Source: BOG-933 sp037132135 (lineage in GTDB: Bacteria > Pseudomonadota > Alphaproteobacteria > Azospirillales > Azospirillaceae). From it: a stretch of DNA of 64,000 nt. The DNA lies in assembly GCA_037132135.1 (NCBI GenBank), contig JBAXPR010000007.1:1-64000 (forward strand), given 5' to 3'. Within the stretch, counting starts at the first letter, position 1. Each line of letters begins with the position of its first letter. The notes beneath the pieces are model-generated. The model was given only the letters and a program-made list of their open reading frames with translations. It was not told the origin of the DNA and made no database searches. Positions 8,059 to 16,590 of the stretch are shown here, one piece after another. Both the position numbers and the translations under genes were made by a program.

Positions 8059-9117
8059 TCAGGCTTGATCGGCCGCCTCCGGCGGCGCCTTGCGCAGGCC
8101 GATGTGGCCGCTGCTGTGCACCCGGTCGTGCTTGCCGGTTCGGGCCACCGGCTTGTGGTGCGGAGCCGGCTTGGACGGTGTGGTTTCGGGAAACGCCCGC
8201 AGCAGGGTGCGAAACTGCCGGGCATAGTCGTCATCGGCCTGAAACTGTTTCGGTACGGTGCGGTCACGCAGAGCGAAGAACAGCACCCAGGTCCGGTTGG
8301 GCAGCTTCTTGGTGGCGGCGCGGTCGAGCAACTGGCCGTTCCATTCGATCCGCGCCCGAAAATACAAGGCGTTGCAAAAGAACATGAAGATATTATTCTG
8401 AGAATCAAAAGGCTCGCGCGACAGAAGCGCATATATGTAGTAATTTATCCCGTGGTGGTAGCTGTCATAGACCTGCTGGCAGGCTGCGACTTTCGCATCC
8501 AAATCCATGGTCTTCAGGATCGATTTCTCGATCCGGTAGCCGGAAAAGAAGTATTCCTGAGCCTCCCGAAAAAATGTCAGCGACCCGACCGTGCGCCGCG
8601 ACACCTCCTTCTTGTAGGCGATGAGGACCGAGGACAGCAGGTCGTCGAGATAGGCCCGCTCGGCGGCAAAGGATTCGGGCAGTTCGGCCAGCAGTTCGAA
8701 GGCCGACTTCAACTGGTAAGGGTGGGTAATGCCCGGTGACGGCCGGGGGGGTGTCCCGCGCGACCAGCCCAACCCCAGCCCCTCGGCCGGCTGATAGGGC
8801 TCGGGGCTGACCAGACTGAGCACGGCATCGACGGTATCGTAAAAGCGCCAGTGCAGACGCTGCTGGTGGCTGTGGCGCTCGGCGCGCTTGCCCGCGAACA
8901 GCCGGCGCATCCGGCTCTGAAGCGTCTGCTCGGGAAACGGCGCCGCCGGCAACGCCTCCAGCACCACCGGCCGGTCCAGGCGGTCGAGCGCCGGCACCGG
9001 GGGCTCAAACCGGAAGGCGGTGCCCTGCACCACCCCCTTGACCCGCTCCTTCCACCCGGCGCCCGCCGCCGCCCCGGGGGGGCTCTGATCCTGGCGCCGG
9101 AACAGCTTGATCCCCAT
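8059..9117 (-). CDS. Uncharacterised protein, paralogue of the product at 6776-7711
   Basis: This 352-residue protein belongs to the same unrecognised family as the next gene downstream. They share GITHPYQLKSAFELL / PITHPYCLMEAFRTL, a YRIEKSILK / VRIERALKK helix, VYDSYHHGINYYIYAL / LHDSYYHAKNYYMFSV and RIEWNGQLL / RLDWNGSLL. This copy has a longer basic C-terminal tail rich in His, Lys and Pro (residues about 315-352). There are no membrane segments. ATG 9117 follows a purine-rich GGAGACAGGCGGAG leader. The gene is divergent from the DUF2126 gene at 9324. Function is unknown; position between the transglutaminase genes is suggestive only. Confidence 0.7.
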   Translation of the reverse strand: MGIKLFRRQDQSPPGAAAGAGWKERVKGVVQGTAFRFEPPVPALDRLDRPVVLEALPAAPFPEQTLQSRMRRLFAGKRAERHSHQQRLHWRFYDTVDAVLSLVSPEPYQPAEGLGLGWSRGTPPRPSPGITHPYQLKSAFELLAELPESFAAERAYLDDLLSSVLIAYKKEVSRRTVGSLTFFREAQEYFFSGYRIEKSILKTMDLDAKVAACQQVYDSYHHGINYYIYALLSREPFDSQNNIFMFFCNALYFRARIEWNGQLLDRAATKKLPNRTWVLFFALRDRTVPKQFQADDDYARQFRTLLRAFPETTPSKPAPHHKPVARTGKHDRVHSSGHIGLRKAPPEAADQA

Positions 9118-9323
9118 CTCCGCCTGTCTCCATCTTTGACGCGGCCGCTATGGAAATCTACGAATACCCTACAGCTTTTTCCGGCTCAAGGTTCATCATC
9201 GCCGGCCCCGCGGGCCGCTGTATTAGCATTCCCTGCTTCTCGCGGTGCAACGAAGGGTGCTAGGGTGCCGGCCGGGTGCGTTCCGAACTGCCTCGTTACC
9301 GTTTTCCTCTGGGGGTCCGCTGC

Positions 9324-12300
9324 ATGGCGATTCACGTCGCGTTGAACCACAAGACCACGTATCGCTATGACCGGCTGGTCACGCTCGGGCCGCAGGTGGT
9401 GCGGCTGCGCCCGGCGCCCCATTGCCGGACGCCGATTCTCAGCTACTCGCTGAAGATTTCGCCGCGCGAGCATTTCCTGAACTGGCAGCAGGATCCGCAA
9501 TCCAACCATCAGGCCCGGCTGGTGTTCTCGGAGCGCACCGAGTCCTTCACCATCGAGGTCGATCTGGTCGCCGAGATCGCCGCGATCAACCCCTTCGACT
9601 TCTTCCTCGAGGCCAGCGCCGAGGACTCGCCCTTCGTCTACGAGCCCTGGCTGCTGCGCGAACTGCGGCCCTATCTCGAAACCGAACCGGCCGGGCCCGC
9701 GCTCAAGGCCTGGCTGGCCACCATCGACCGGACCCCGACCAAGACCATCGACTTCCTGGTCGCGGTCAACATGCGGCTGCAAAAGGAGATCGGCTACGTC
9801 ATCCGCATGGAGCCGGGCATCCAGAGCTGCGAGGAGACGCTGAGCCGCCGCACCGGGTCGTGCCGCGATTCGGCATGGCTGGAGGTGCAGATTCTGCGTC
9901 ATCTCGGCATCGCCTCTCGCTTCGTCTCCGGCTACCTCATCCAGCTCACCGCCGACCAGAAGGCGCTCGACGGCCCCTCCGGCCCCGAGGCCGACTTCAC
10001 CGACCTCCACGCCTGGACCGAGGTCTTCCTGCCCGGCGCCGGCTGGATCGGCCTCGACCCGACCTCGGGCCTGCTTGCCGGCGAGGGCCACATTCCGCTC
10101 GCCTGCACCCCCGACGCCACCAGCGCCGCTCCGGTCACCGGCCTTGTCGATCCCTGCGAGGTCACCTTCGACCACGCCATGTCGGTGACCCGGATCAAGG
10201 AAGCGCCGCGGGTGACCAAGCCCTACACCCCCCAGCAGTGGGGTGCGATCGAGGGCCTCGGCCACCGCATCGACGAGGAGCTGACCGCCGGCGACGTCCG
10301 CCTGACCATGGGCGGCGAGCCGACCTTCGTCTCGATCGACGACATGGACGGCGCCGAGTGGAACATCGCCGCCGTCGGCCCGACCAAGCGGGTGCTGGCC
10401 GCCAACCTCACCAACCGCCTGCGCCGCAGTTTCGCCCCCGGCGGCCTGCCCCATTACGGCCAGGGCAAATGGTATCCCGGCGAATCGCTGCCGCGCTGGG
10501 CCTTCAGCATCTATTGGCGCCGCGATGGCGATGCCCTCTGGACCAACGAGGAGCTGCTCGGCGACGAATCGAAGGATTACGGCTTCGGCGCCACCGAGGC
10601 CGGCCTCTTTTTGATGACCCTGGCCAAGCGGCTGGGCATCGACCCCCAACTGGTACGCGCCGCCTACGAGGATCCCTGGCATTACCTCAAGCGCGAATCG
10701 CTGCTGCCGATCAACGTCGACCCGCTGGCCAGCCATCTCGAAGACAAGGAGGAACGCGAACGCCTCTCCCGGGTCTTCCAGCGCGGCCTCAACGAGCCGG
10801 TCGGCTTTGCGCTGCCGATCAACCGCCGGCATGAAGCGGTGGGGCCGGTCTGGCTCTCCAGCTCCTGGCCCTTGCGCCAGAACCGGCTGCTGCTGGTGCC
10901 GGGCGACAGCCCGGTCGGCTTCCGCCTGCCGCTGGGCTCTCTGCCCTGGGTCGATCCCCGCGACGCCGTCGGCTCCTGGGAGCAGGATCCGTTCGATCCC
11001 CGCCAGCCGCTGCCGCCCAATCAGGTGCCGCTGAAGCAGGCCACCCTCGATCCGGTGAAGCGGGAAGCGCTCAGCCGGCAGGCCTACCAGTCGATGGCTG
11101 ACGTCCGCACCGATATTCCCGAGCCCGGCCAGTCGGCGTGGTGGGTGGTGCGCACCGCCCTCTGCATCGAGCCCCGCAACGGTAAGCTCTACCTCTTCCT
11201 GCCGCCGATGGGCATGCTGGAGGACTTTGTGGCCATGATCACCGCGATCGAGCAGACAGCGCTCGAACTCGACATGCCGGTGCTGATCGAAGGCTACACC
11301 CCGACCCGGGATCCGCGGCTGAACTCGCTGGCGGTGACGCCTGATCCCGGCGTGATCGAGGTCAACATCCACCCCTCGGGCAGCTGGGACGAGCTGGTGC
11401 GCAACACCACCGACCTCTATGAAGAGGCGCGGCTGAGCCGGCTCGGCACCGAGAAATTCATGCTCGACGGCCGCCATTGCGGCACCGGCGGCGGCAATCA
11501 CATCGTGATGGGCGCGGCCAGCCCGGCCGACAGCCCGTTCCTGCGCCGGCCCGATCTCCTGCGCAGCCTGATCACCTTCTGGCAGCATCACCCGTCGCTG
11601 TCGTTCCTGTTTTCCGGGATGTTCATCGGCCCGACCAGTCAGGCGCCCCGGGTCGACGAGGCGCGCAACGACAGCCTCTATGAGCTGGAAATCGCCTTCC
11701 AGCAGCTGGACGGCGCCGGTTCCAACTGCCCGCCCTGGCTGGTCGACCGGGTGCTGCGCCACCTCTTGACCGATCTTCAGGGCAACACCCACCGCGCCGA
11801 ATTCTGCATCGACAAGCTCTATTCGCCCGACAGCGCCGCCGGGCGCCAGGGGCTGGTCGAGTTCCGCGCCTTCGAGATGCCGCCCCACGCCCAGATGAGC
11901 CTGACCCAGCAGCTGCTGATGCGGGCGCTGGTCGCGCGCTTCTGGCGCCAGCCCTACCAATCGCGGCTGGTGCGCTGGGGCACCGAGTTGCACGACCGCT
12001 TCATGCTGCCCTACTTCGTCCAGCTCGATTTCGGCGATGTGCTGACCGAGCTGCGCGACGCCGGCTATCCCTTCGACGATGCCTGGTTCGCCTCCCACCT
12101 CAACTTCCGCTTCCCGCTCTATGGCGAGATCGTCCAGCGCGGGATTCACGTCGAGCTGCGGCAGGCCCTGGAGCCCTGGCACGTGCTGGGCGAGGAGCCG
12201 GGCGGCGGCGGGACCGCCCGCTATGTCGACAGTTCGGTCGAGCGCCTGCAGGTGCGGGTCAGCGGCCTGACCGACCAGCGCCACATTGTGGTCTGCAACG

Positions 12301-12650
12301 GCCGGCGGGTGCCGCTGCACCCCACCGGTATTGATGGCGAAGCCGTGGCCGGGGTGCGCTATCGCGCCTGGCAGCCGCCGGCCTGCCTGCATCCGACGAT
12401 CCCGGTCCATGCGCCGCTGGTGTTCGATATCGTCGATACCTGGTCGGAGCGGTCGCTCGGCGGCTGCACCTATCACGTCGCCCACCCCGGCGGCCGCAAC
12501 CACGACCGTTTCCCGGTCAACGCCAACGAAGCCGAAGGCCGCCGCCTCGCCCGCTTCTTCTCCTTCGGCCACACCCCGGGACCGATGACCGCCCCGCCCG
12601 AACAGCGCAATCCCGAGTTCCCCTATACCCTGGATCTGCGGCGAAACTGA
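9324..12650 (+). CDS. Transglutaminase-DUF2126 fusion protein
   Basis: The 1108-residue protein begins with an N-terminal beta region (MAIHVALNHKTTYRYDR) and a transglutaminase-like core with Cys180 in GSCRDSAWLE, His229 in DLHAWTEVF and Asp245 in GLDPTSG. Residues of about 300-1090 are DUF2126, including TMGGEPTFVSIDDMDG, GTGGGNHIVMG, and HAQMSLTQQLLMRALVARFW. This architecture is widespread in proteobacteria and normally encoded with circularly permuted ATP-grasp and alpha-E proteins, as here at 270-3810. The role is unproven: predicted peptide synthesis or amide modification. ATG 9324 has a GGGGGT ribosome site and matches the usual start of the family; upstream in-frame codons are not conserved-looking. 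Confidence 0.88.
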   Translation: MAIHVALNHKTTYRYDRLVTLGPQVVRLRPAPHCRTPILSYSLKISPREHFLNWQQDPQSNHQARLVFSERTESFTIEVDLVAEIAAINPFDFFLEASAEDSPFVYEPWLLRELRPYLETEPAGPALKAWLATIDRTPTKTIDFLVAVNMRLQKEIGYVIRMEPGIQSCEETLSRRTGSCRDSAWLEVQILRHLGIASRFVSGYLIQLTADQKALDGPSGPEADFTDLHAWTEVFLPGAGWIGLDPTSGLLAGEGHIPLACTPDATSAAPVTGLVDPCEVTFDHAMSVTRIKEAPRVTKPYTPQQWGAIEGLGHRIDEELTAGDVRLTMGGEPTFVSIDDMDGAEWNIAAVGPTKRVLAANLTNRLRRSFAPGGLPHYGQGKWYPGESLPRWAFSIYWRRDGDALWTNEELLGDESKDYGFGATEAGLFLMTLAKRLGIDPQLVRAAYEDPWHYLKRESLLPINVDPLASHLEDKEERERLSRVFQRGLNEPVGFALPINRRHEAVGPVWLSSSWPLRQNRLLLVPGDSPVGFRLPLGSLPWVDPRDAVGSWEQDPFDPRQPLPPNQVPLKQATLDPVKREALSRQAYQSMADVRTDIPEPGQSAWWVVRTALCIEPRNGKLYLFLPPMGMLEDFVAMITAIEQTALELDMPVLIEGYTPTRDPRLNSLAVTPDPGVIEVNIHPSGSWDELVRNTTDLYEEARLSRLGTEKFMLDGRHCGTGGGNHIVMGAASPADSPFLRRPDLLRSLITFWQHHPSLSFLFSGMFIGPTSQAPRVDEARNDSLYELEIAFQQLDGAGSNCPPWLVDRVLRHLLTDLQGNTHRAEFCIDKLYSPDSAAGRQGLVEFRAFEMPPHAQMSLTQQLLMRALVARFWRQPYQSRLVRWGTELHDRFMLPYFVQLDFGDVLTELRDAGYPFDDAWFASHLNFRFPLYGEIVQRGIHVELRQALEPWHVLGEEPGGGGTARYVDSSVERLQVRVSGLTDQRHIVVCNGRRVPLHPTGIDGEAVAGVRYRAWQPPACLHPTIPVHAPLVFDIVDTWSERSLGGCTYHVAHPGGRNHDRFPVNANEAEGRRLARFFSFGHTPGPMTAPPEQRNPEFPYTLDLRRN

Positions 12651-12699
12651 ACCCGGCGCCGGGCCTGAGCCGGCGCGAAAACCGGACCGGGCGTCGCCA

Positions 12700-13407
12700 T
12701 CAGCGAGACTGCGGCACCACCTCGCGCCACCAAGCCGCGGTGGCGGCCCGGCCCCAGAAGAGGGTGTGGAGAGCGGCGGTGACGGCGAGAATCAGGACGC
12801 CGGCAAAAAAAACGTCACTGAGAAAATGGGCGCCCTGGCCGAGACGAACCAGGCCGGTGAGCAGGCCGGCGCCGATGCCGGCCCAAAAGATCGTACGCCG
12901 CCGCCGCTGCGCGACATAGGCGAAGCTGTGGAGAAAGAAACCGGCCGAGGCATCGCCGCAAACGAAGGCGCAATTGTGGTCGCACTGGTCGGCCAGCACC
13001 AGCGCCGGCGTAAAACGCAGCGGCCCGCCGAACGCCTCGATCTGGAACGGCCGGGCGCGGTGCCAGTTGTCCTTCAGCACCAGATTGGCCATCAGCCCCG
13101 GCCCCGCCAGCAGCGCCAGCAGCAGAAACAGCCAGTGCAGCGAGCCCAGGCCGCAGAGCCGGCGGAGACGAATGGCGCAATAAAGAAAGCCCAGCAGCAG
13201 CCCCAGACCGAGCACCAGCGGCCCCAGAATCGCCAGCCCGTGAATGGCGCGGGCGAGCGGCTGGTCGTTGAACAGGAAGCGCAGGGTCGGGTCCACCGCC
13301 TCGGGCCGAAAAAACAACCCGGCGACGCCGAGATCGATCCCCGGCACCACGACCAGAACCAGACCGATCAGTCCGCCCCACCACCACAGCCGCCGCGCCA
13401 CCGTCAT
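12700..13407 (-). CDS. PAP2-family membrane phosphatase (lipid phosphatase-like)
   Basis: The 235-residue protein has about six hydrophobic segments and the three PAP2 motifs: KDNWHRARP (K-x6-RP), a variant second motif FVCGDASAGF, and RLGQGAHFLSD (R-x5-H-x3-D) with the catalytic His. In the second motif Cys-Gly-Asp stands where most members have Ser-Gly-His or Ser-Gly-Glu/Asp. The family removes phosphate from membrane lipids such as lipid A, phosphatidylglycerol phosphate or undecaprenyl pyrophosphate on the periplasmic face; the GDAS form resembles lipid-A-type members, so a lipid target is likely but not certain. ATG 13407 (MTVARRLWWWGG) precedes the first membrane helix directly. Confidence 0.8.
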   Translation of the reverse strand: MTVARRLWWWGGLIGLVLVVVPGIDLGVAGLFFRPEAVDPTLRFLFNDQPLARAIHGLAILGPLVLGLGLLLGFLYCAIRLRRLCGLGSLHWLFLLLALLAGPGLMANLVLKDNWHRARPFQIEAFGGPLRFTPALVLADQCDHNCAFVCGDASAGFFLHSFAYVAQRRRRTIFWAGIGAGLLTGLVRLGQGAHFLSDVFFAGVLILAVTAALHTLFWGRAATAAWWREVVPQSR

Positions 13408-13451
13408 GACGATCCACCCCGTCGTAATCCGCCCGCCCTCGTGACTCGACC

Positions 13452-14399
13452 CTAGCGGCGCGCCGGCCGCCCGATCACCAGGGTCCGCCACTCACCAACA
13501 TCGATCCGCGCCCGCAGCACCAGCCCCTGGGCGCGGTGGGCGGCCAGCACCAGCCGCTCCTGCCGCCCGAGCAGGCCCGCCAGCACCGCGACCCCGCCCG
13601 GGGCCAGATGGCGGCGCAACCCGGGCGCCAGCCGGGCCAGCGGCCGGGCCAGGATGTTGGCCAAAATCAGGCGGCAGGGCCGGTGCCTTTGGGCGGCGCC
13701 GACCCGATAGCCATCGGCCGGGCCGGTCCGCACCAGGGGCGACAAGCCGTTGAGCCGGGCGTTGACGGTAGCGACCCGCACCGACTCCGCATCAAGGTCC
13801 ACCGCCAGCGCCGGCACCCGCCAGGTCCGGGCTGCGGCCAGCGCCAGAATCCCCGAACCGCAGCCGACATCGAGCACCTGCCCGAGCCGGCACCGGCCCC
13901 AGCCGCGCCAGCGCTTGGCCAGAGCGTCGAGCGCCAGCAGACAGCCGCGGGTCGAACCATGCTCTCCGGTGCCGAAAGCGGTGGCGGCGTCGATCTTCAG
14001 CGTCACCGCCCCTGCGGGCAAGCGGCCTTCGAAATGGGAGCCATAGACGAAATAGCGGCCGGCACGCAGCGGCGGAAAGCCCCGGTAGGCGTGGCTAACC
14101 CAGTCGATCGCCGGCAGTGGTCCGATCTCCAGCGCCGGCTCGGCAATGCCGGCGGCGCCGGCCTGCACCGCCACCCGGGCCGAGAGACGCGCCGTCTCGG
14201 GCTCGCCGATCCAGGTCGCCTCGACCAGCCAGTCGCCGCCCTCCTGAAGCTCGAAGGTCGAGACCGCGGCGGCGCCCTCGCCGATCGCATCGGCAAACCC
14301 CTCGACGGTCGCCTCCGGCACCGTCACCGCCACCCGCCACTCCATCATCCCGACCATGCCCAGACCCCTGACTGCCACCGCCGTTGCCGGCCCGCTCAT
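13452..14399 (-). CDS. prmA: Ribosomal protein L11 methyltransferase
   Basis: A class I SAM-dependent methyltransferase of 315 residues. Signatures are TAFGTGEHGSTRGCL, the SAM-binding loop LDVGCGSGILALAA and the NILARPL post-motif that in PrmA contributes to substrate binding. The N-terminal third is the L11-recognition domain. The enzyme trimethylates ribosomal protein L11 in the cytosol. Its ATG overlaps the stop of the upstream histidine kinase by 4 bases (ATGA), so the two are coupled; that pairing is not functionally obvious. Confidence 0.92.
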   Translation of the reverse strand: MSGPATAVAVRGLGMVGMMEWRVAVTVPEATVEGFADAIGEGAAAVSTFELQEGGDWLVEATWIGEPETARLSARVAVQAGAAGIAEPALEIGPLPAIDWVSHAYRGFPPLRAGRYFVYGSHFEGRLPAGAVTLKIDAATAFGTGEHGSTRGCLLALDALAKRWRGWGRCRLGQVLDVGCGSGILALAAARTWRVPALAVDLDAESVRVATVNARLNGLSPLVRTGPADGYRVGAAQRHRPCRLILANILARPLARLAPGLRRHLAPGGVAVLAGLLGRQERLVLAAHRAQGLVLRARIDVGEWRTLVIGRPARR

Positions 14400-15442
14400 T
14401 TCGCCCCGTCAACCGGCAGATAGACCGTGAAGACCGAGCCCTGGCCGACCGTACTCTCGACCGTCACCCGGCCGCCATGCAGTTTGACGAAGGTCTGGAC
14501 AATATAGAGACCGACGCCGCTGCCGGAAAACCCGGACGCGTTGCCGGCGCGGAAATAGGGCTCGAACAGGCGCGGCAGATCCTCGGCCGGAATGCCGATG
14601 CCCGAATCACGGATGATCACCACCGCCTGAGCATCCACGACCTCGCCGTTGACGGTGACCACGCTGCCCGCGGGCGAATATTTGATCGCGTTGCCGACCA
14701 GGTTGTCAAAAACATAGCTCAGCAGGTTGCGATCACCCTTCACCGCAGCCGGCAGCCCGGCCACGATGTATTCGACGAAATGATCCGGCGAAACCCGTGC
14801 CTGCTCGTGGCAAACCGAGCGGATCAGGCTGCGCAGATTGACCCGTTCAACATGGAGAACGATCGAGTTTTCCTGGGCGCGCGTGGAGTAGAGCACGCCT
14901 TCTATCAGATTGACCATCCGCGTCACCGAGGAGCGGATCGATTTGGCCCGACGTTCGATATCGTCGGCCACGATCGTCTCCTTGGTCTTGATCATGCGGT
15001 AGGCTTCACCGTCGATGATGGTCAGCGGCGTGCGGAACTCGTGGGAGACCATCGAGACGAAGGCACGCTGAGTCGCCGACGCGCTCTTCTCCTTGGCCAG
15101 GGCGTCGGCCAGCGTCCGCTCCAGCTTGACCCGGAAATTGACCATGATGCCGGTGATCAGCACCGTCACCACCGAGAGAATGCGGTTGGCAATAAACACC
15201 GGCAAATCTTCGTGCACCGGCACCGGGATAAAACAACCGAAGATGATGAGAACAATCGAGGTCGCGACGATGGTGTTCTGAAGGGCCCGGTCCTTGACAA
15301 AGAACCCCATCAGAGTCGGCAGGGTGTAAAGGAAGCCGATCGAGACGTCATCTTCCCGGGTGCTGACGTCGAAAAAGAAGATCGAGATCTCGGCCGCGAC
15401 GATGGTGAAAAACCATTCGAGCCCGACCACGGTATTGATCAT
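14396..15442 (-). CDS. Membrane sensor histidine kinase
   Basis: The 348-residue protein has about four membrane helices in residues 1-105 with only very short loops, so the stimulus is probably sensed within the membrane or internally. The HisKA H-box SHEFRTPL places the phosphorylated His at residue 134. The ATPase domain follows with NLVGNAIKYS (N-box), DSGIGIP (G1) and GSGVGLYIV (G2). ATG 15442 (MINTVVGLEWFF) starts right before the first helix and has an AGGG ribosome site. It is divergent from the response-regulator gene at 15654, so the two probably form a two-component system; prmA is coupled downstream. Confidence 0.88.
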   Translation of the reverse strand: MINTVVGLEWFFTIVAAEISIFFFDVSTREDDVSIGFLYTLPTLMGFFVKDRALQNTIVATSIVLIIFGCFIPVPVHEDLPVFIANRILSVVTVLITGIMVNFRVKLERTLADALAKEKSASATQRAFVSMVSHEFRTPLTIIDGEAYRMIKTKETIVADDIERRAKSIRSSVTRMVNLIEGVLYSTRAQENSIVLHVERVNLRSLIRSVCHEQARVSPDHFVEYIVAGLPAAVKGDRNLLSYVFDNLVGNAIKYSPAGSVVTVNGEVVDAQAVVIIRDSGIGIPAEDLPRLFEPYFRAGNASGFSGSGVGLYIVQTFVKLHGGRVTVESTVGQGSVFTVYLPVDGAK

Positions 15443-15579
15443 CGCCCCGCCCTTTTTGGAACCGGCCCGGCCATTGTCGAAGACGGCCCGCCCCATCGGG
15501 GACCGGCCCGGCGCCGCCGCGCCGAAGCCCGGGCGACGCCACTATTCCGGGCCTGCCGCATGGGAATACTCGCACGGCT

Positions 15580-15592
15580 GCGCAAATTGCGC
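15580..15592. promoter_or_regulatory. 13-bp palindrome in the divergent kinase/regulator intergenic region
   Basis: GCGCAAATTGCGC is a perfect inverted repeat with a central A. It lies between the divergently read histidine kinase (start 15442) and LuxR-type regulator (start 15654), 62 bases before the regulator ATG. Its symmetry and position fit an operator, perhaps for the regulator itself. Only position and symmetry support this. Confidence 0.4.
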
Positions 15593-15653
15593 TACAGTCC
15601 GTGTCGGAAACAATCTCAAAATGCTCCGACGCTTGCAGAATAGGCGAGAGGTC

Positions 15654-16253
15654 ATGGTTCCGGCAAGATTGCTGTGCATCGACGACGAACAGCGCATCCT
15701 TGATCTGCTGGTCGAGGAATTACGCGACCATGGTTTCGAGGTCCGGGGCCTGACCGTCAGCGCCCGGGCGATCGAGGAGATTCAGAGCTTCAGACCGGAT
15801 CTGGTGGTCTGCGACGTCATGATGCCGCCGCCCTCGGGCTTCGAGCTTCTGGAACAATTGCGCGCCCGCACCGATCGCATCGCCTCGATTCCCTTCATCT
15901 TTCTCTCGGCGCTCAACGACCGGGTCGACGTCCTCAAGGGCCGGCGGCTCGGTGCCGACGACTACGTCACCAAGCCGATCGACTTCGAAATGCTGGCCGA
16001 GATCGTCAAGGCCCGGCTCAACCGCACCCCCACCGGCCGGCCGGTGCCGCCCAAGGTCAGCCTGACCGACCGCGAGATCGAAGCCCTGGCCTGGTCGGCC
16101 CAGGGCAAGTCCTCCACCGACATCGCGGTGCTGATGAACGTCTCGGAGCGGACGGTCAATTTCCACATCACCAACTCGATGCGCAAGCTGGGCGTGGCCA
16201 CCCGGATTCAAGCCGCGGTCAAAGCCAGCATCGCCGGCCTGATTCCCTCCTGA
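15654..16253 (+). CDS. Response regulator with LuxR/GerE-type DNA-binding domain
   Basis: The 199-residue protein has a receiver domain (residues 1-120) with acidic residues LCIDDEQR, the phospho-acceptor Asp54 in VVCDVMMPPPSGFEL, and a conserved Lys in DDYVTKPIDF. The C-terminal helix-turn-helix begins at LTDREIEALAWSAQGKSS and contains VSERTVNFHITN, the LuxR/GerE type. ATG 15654 has a GAGAGG ribosome site. The partner is most likely the divergent histidine kinase. No autoinducer-binding domain is present, so this is a NarL/FixJ-type regulator, not a quorum sensor. Confidence 0.88.
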   Translation: MVPARLLCIDDEQRILDLLVEELRDHGFEVRGLTVSARAIEEIQSFRPDLVVCDVMMPPPSGFELLEQLRARTDRIASIPFIFLSALNDRVDVLKGRRLGADDYVTKPIDFEMLAEIVKARLNRTPTGRPVPPKVSLTDREIEALAWSAQGKSSTDIAVLMNVSERTVNFHITNSMRKLGVATRIQAAVKASIAGLIPS

Positions 16254-16327
16254 GCCCTCGGGATACCTGTCTAGGTTGGCAGGCGCCACGGCACCCGAAA
16301 CCGATTATCGTCCGCCCCGGGTGAGCG

Positions 16328-16350
16328 GCCGGTATGCCGCCGGCTGTTTT
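16328..16350 (+). terminator. Weak terminator after the response regulator
   Basis: A GCCGG/CCGGC stem with a 7-base loop is followed by TGTTTT, 75 bases past the regulator stop. The stem is short, so confidence is moderate to low. Confidence 0.4.
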
Positions 16351-16400
16351 AAACGGCCGGAGCCGCCGCTGTTCGGCCACTGCCAGGCATGATGCGCGCG

Positions 16401-16506
16401 AAGAGGTTCGCTCTTGGCCGGGATGAGGCGTTCAAGTTCTGAAGCCTCGAGAGAGAGTCAGCGCCATCCCCGCTGGCGTATTGGACGGTCTCATCCCGGT
16501 TCTTTT
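16401..16506 (+). ncRNA. Candidate small structured RNA
   Basis: A small hairpin (AAGAG-GTTCG-CTCTT, 16401-16415) precedes a perfect 10-bp outer stem, CCGGGATGAG at 16418-16427 with CTCATCCCGG at 16490-16499. It encloses a second hairpin (GCGCCA/TGGCGT, 16461-16479) and is followed by TTCTTTT. This nested, terminator-like arrangement in a non-coding gap fits a small RNA. It matches no RNA family I recognise (not 6S, SRP RNA, tmRNA or RNase P). Fortuitous pairing in GC-rich DNA is a real alternative. Confidence 0.3.
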
Positions 16507-16546
16507 GGCCCGCGGCCCGACCCGCCTCCACTGAGTGGCGGCACGA

Positions 16547-16590
16547 AAAAAGCCGGCGGTCGCACGATGGACTCTGCGGCGCGCCGGCTA
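16547..16590 (-). terminator. Terminator-like hairpin downstream of ppdK
   Basis: Read on the minus strand, an AGCCGGC/GCCGGCT stem with additional inner GC pairing (plus-strand 16552-16590) is followed by a six-base T run (A run at 16547-16552). It lies about 250 bases past the ppdK stop and is the only T-tailed hairpin in that direction. Confidence 0.5.

Noticed and set aside
9186..12572. 1128-codon open frame antisense to the DUF2126 gene
   Set aside because: It is a high-GC shadow: composition is dominated by Ala, Gly, Arg, Gln and His without any domain, while the plus strand holds an unmistakable family.
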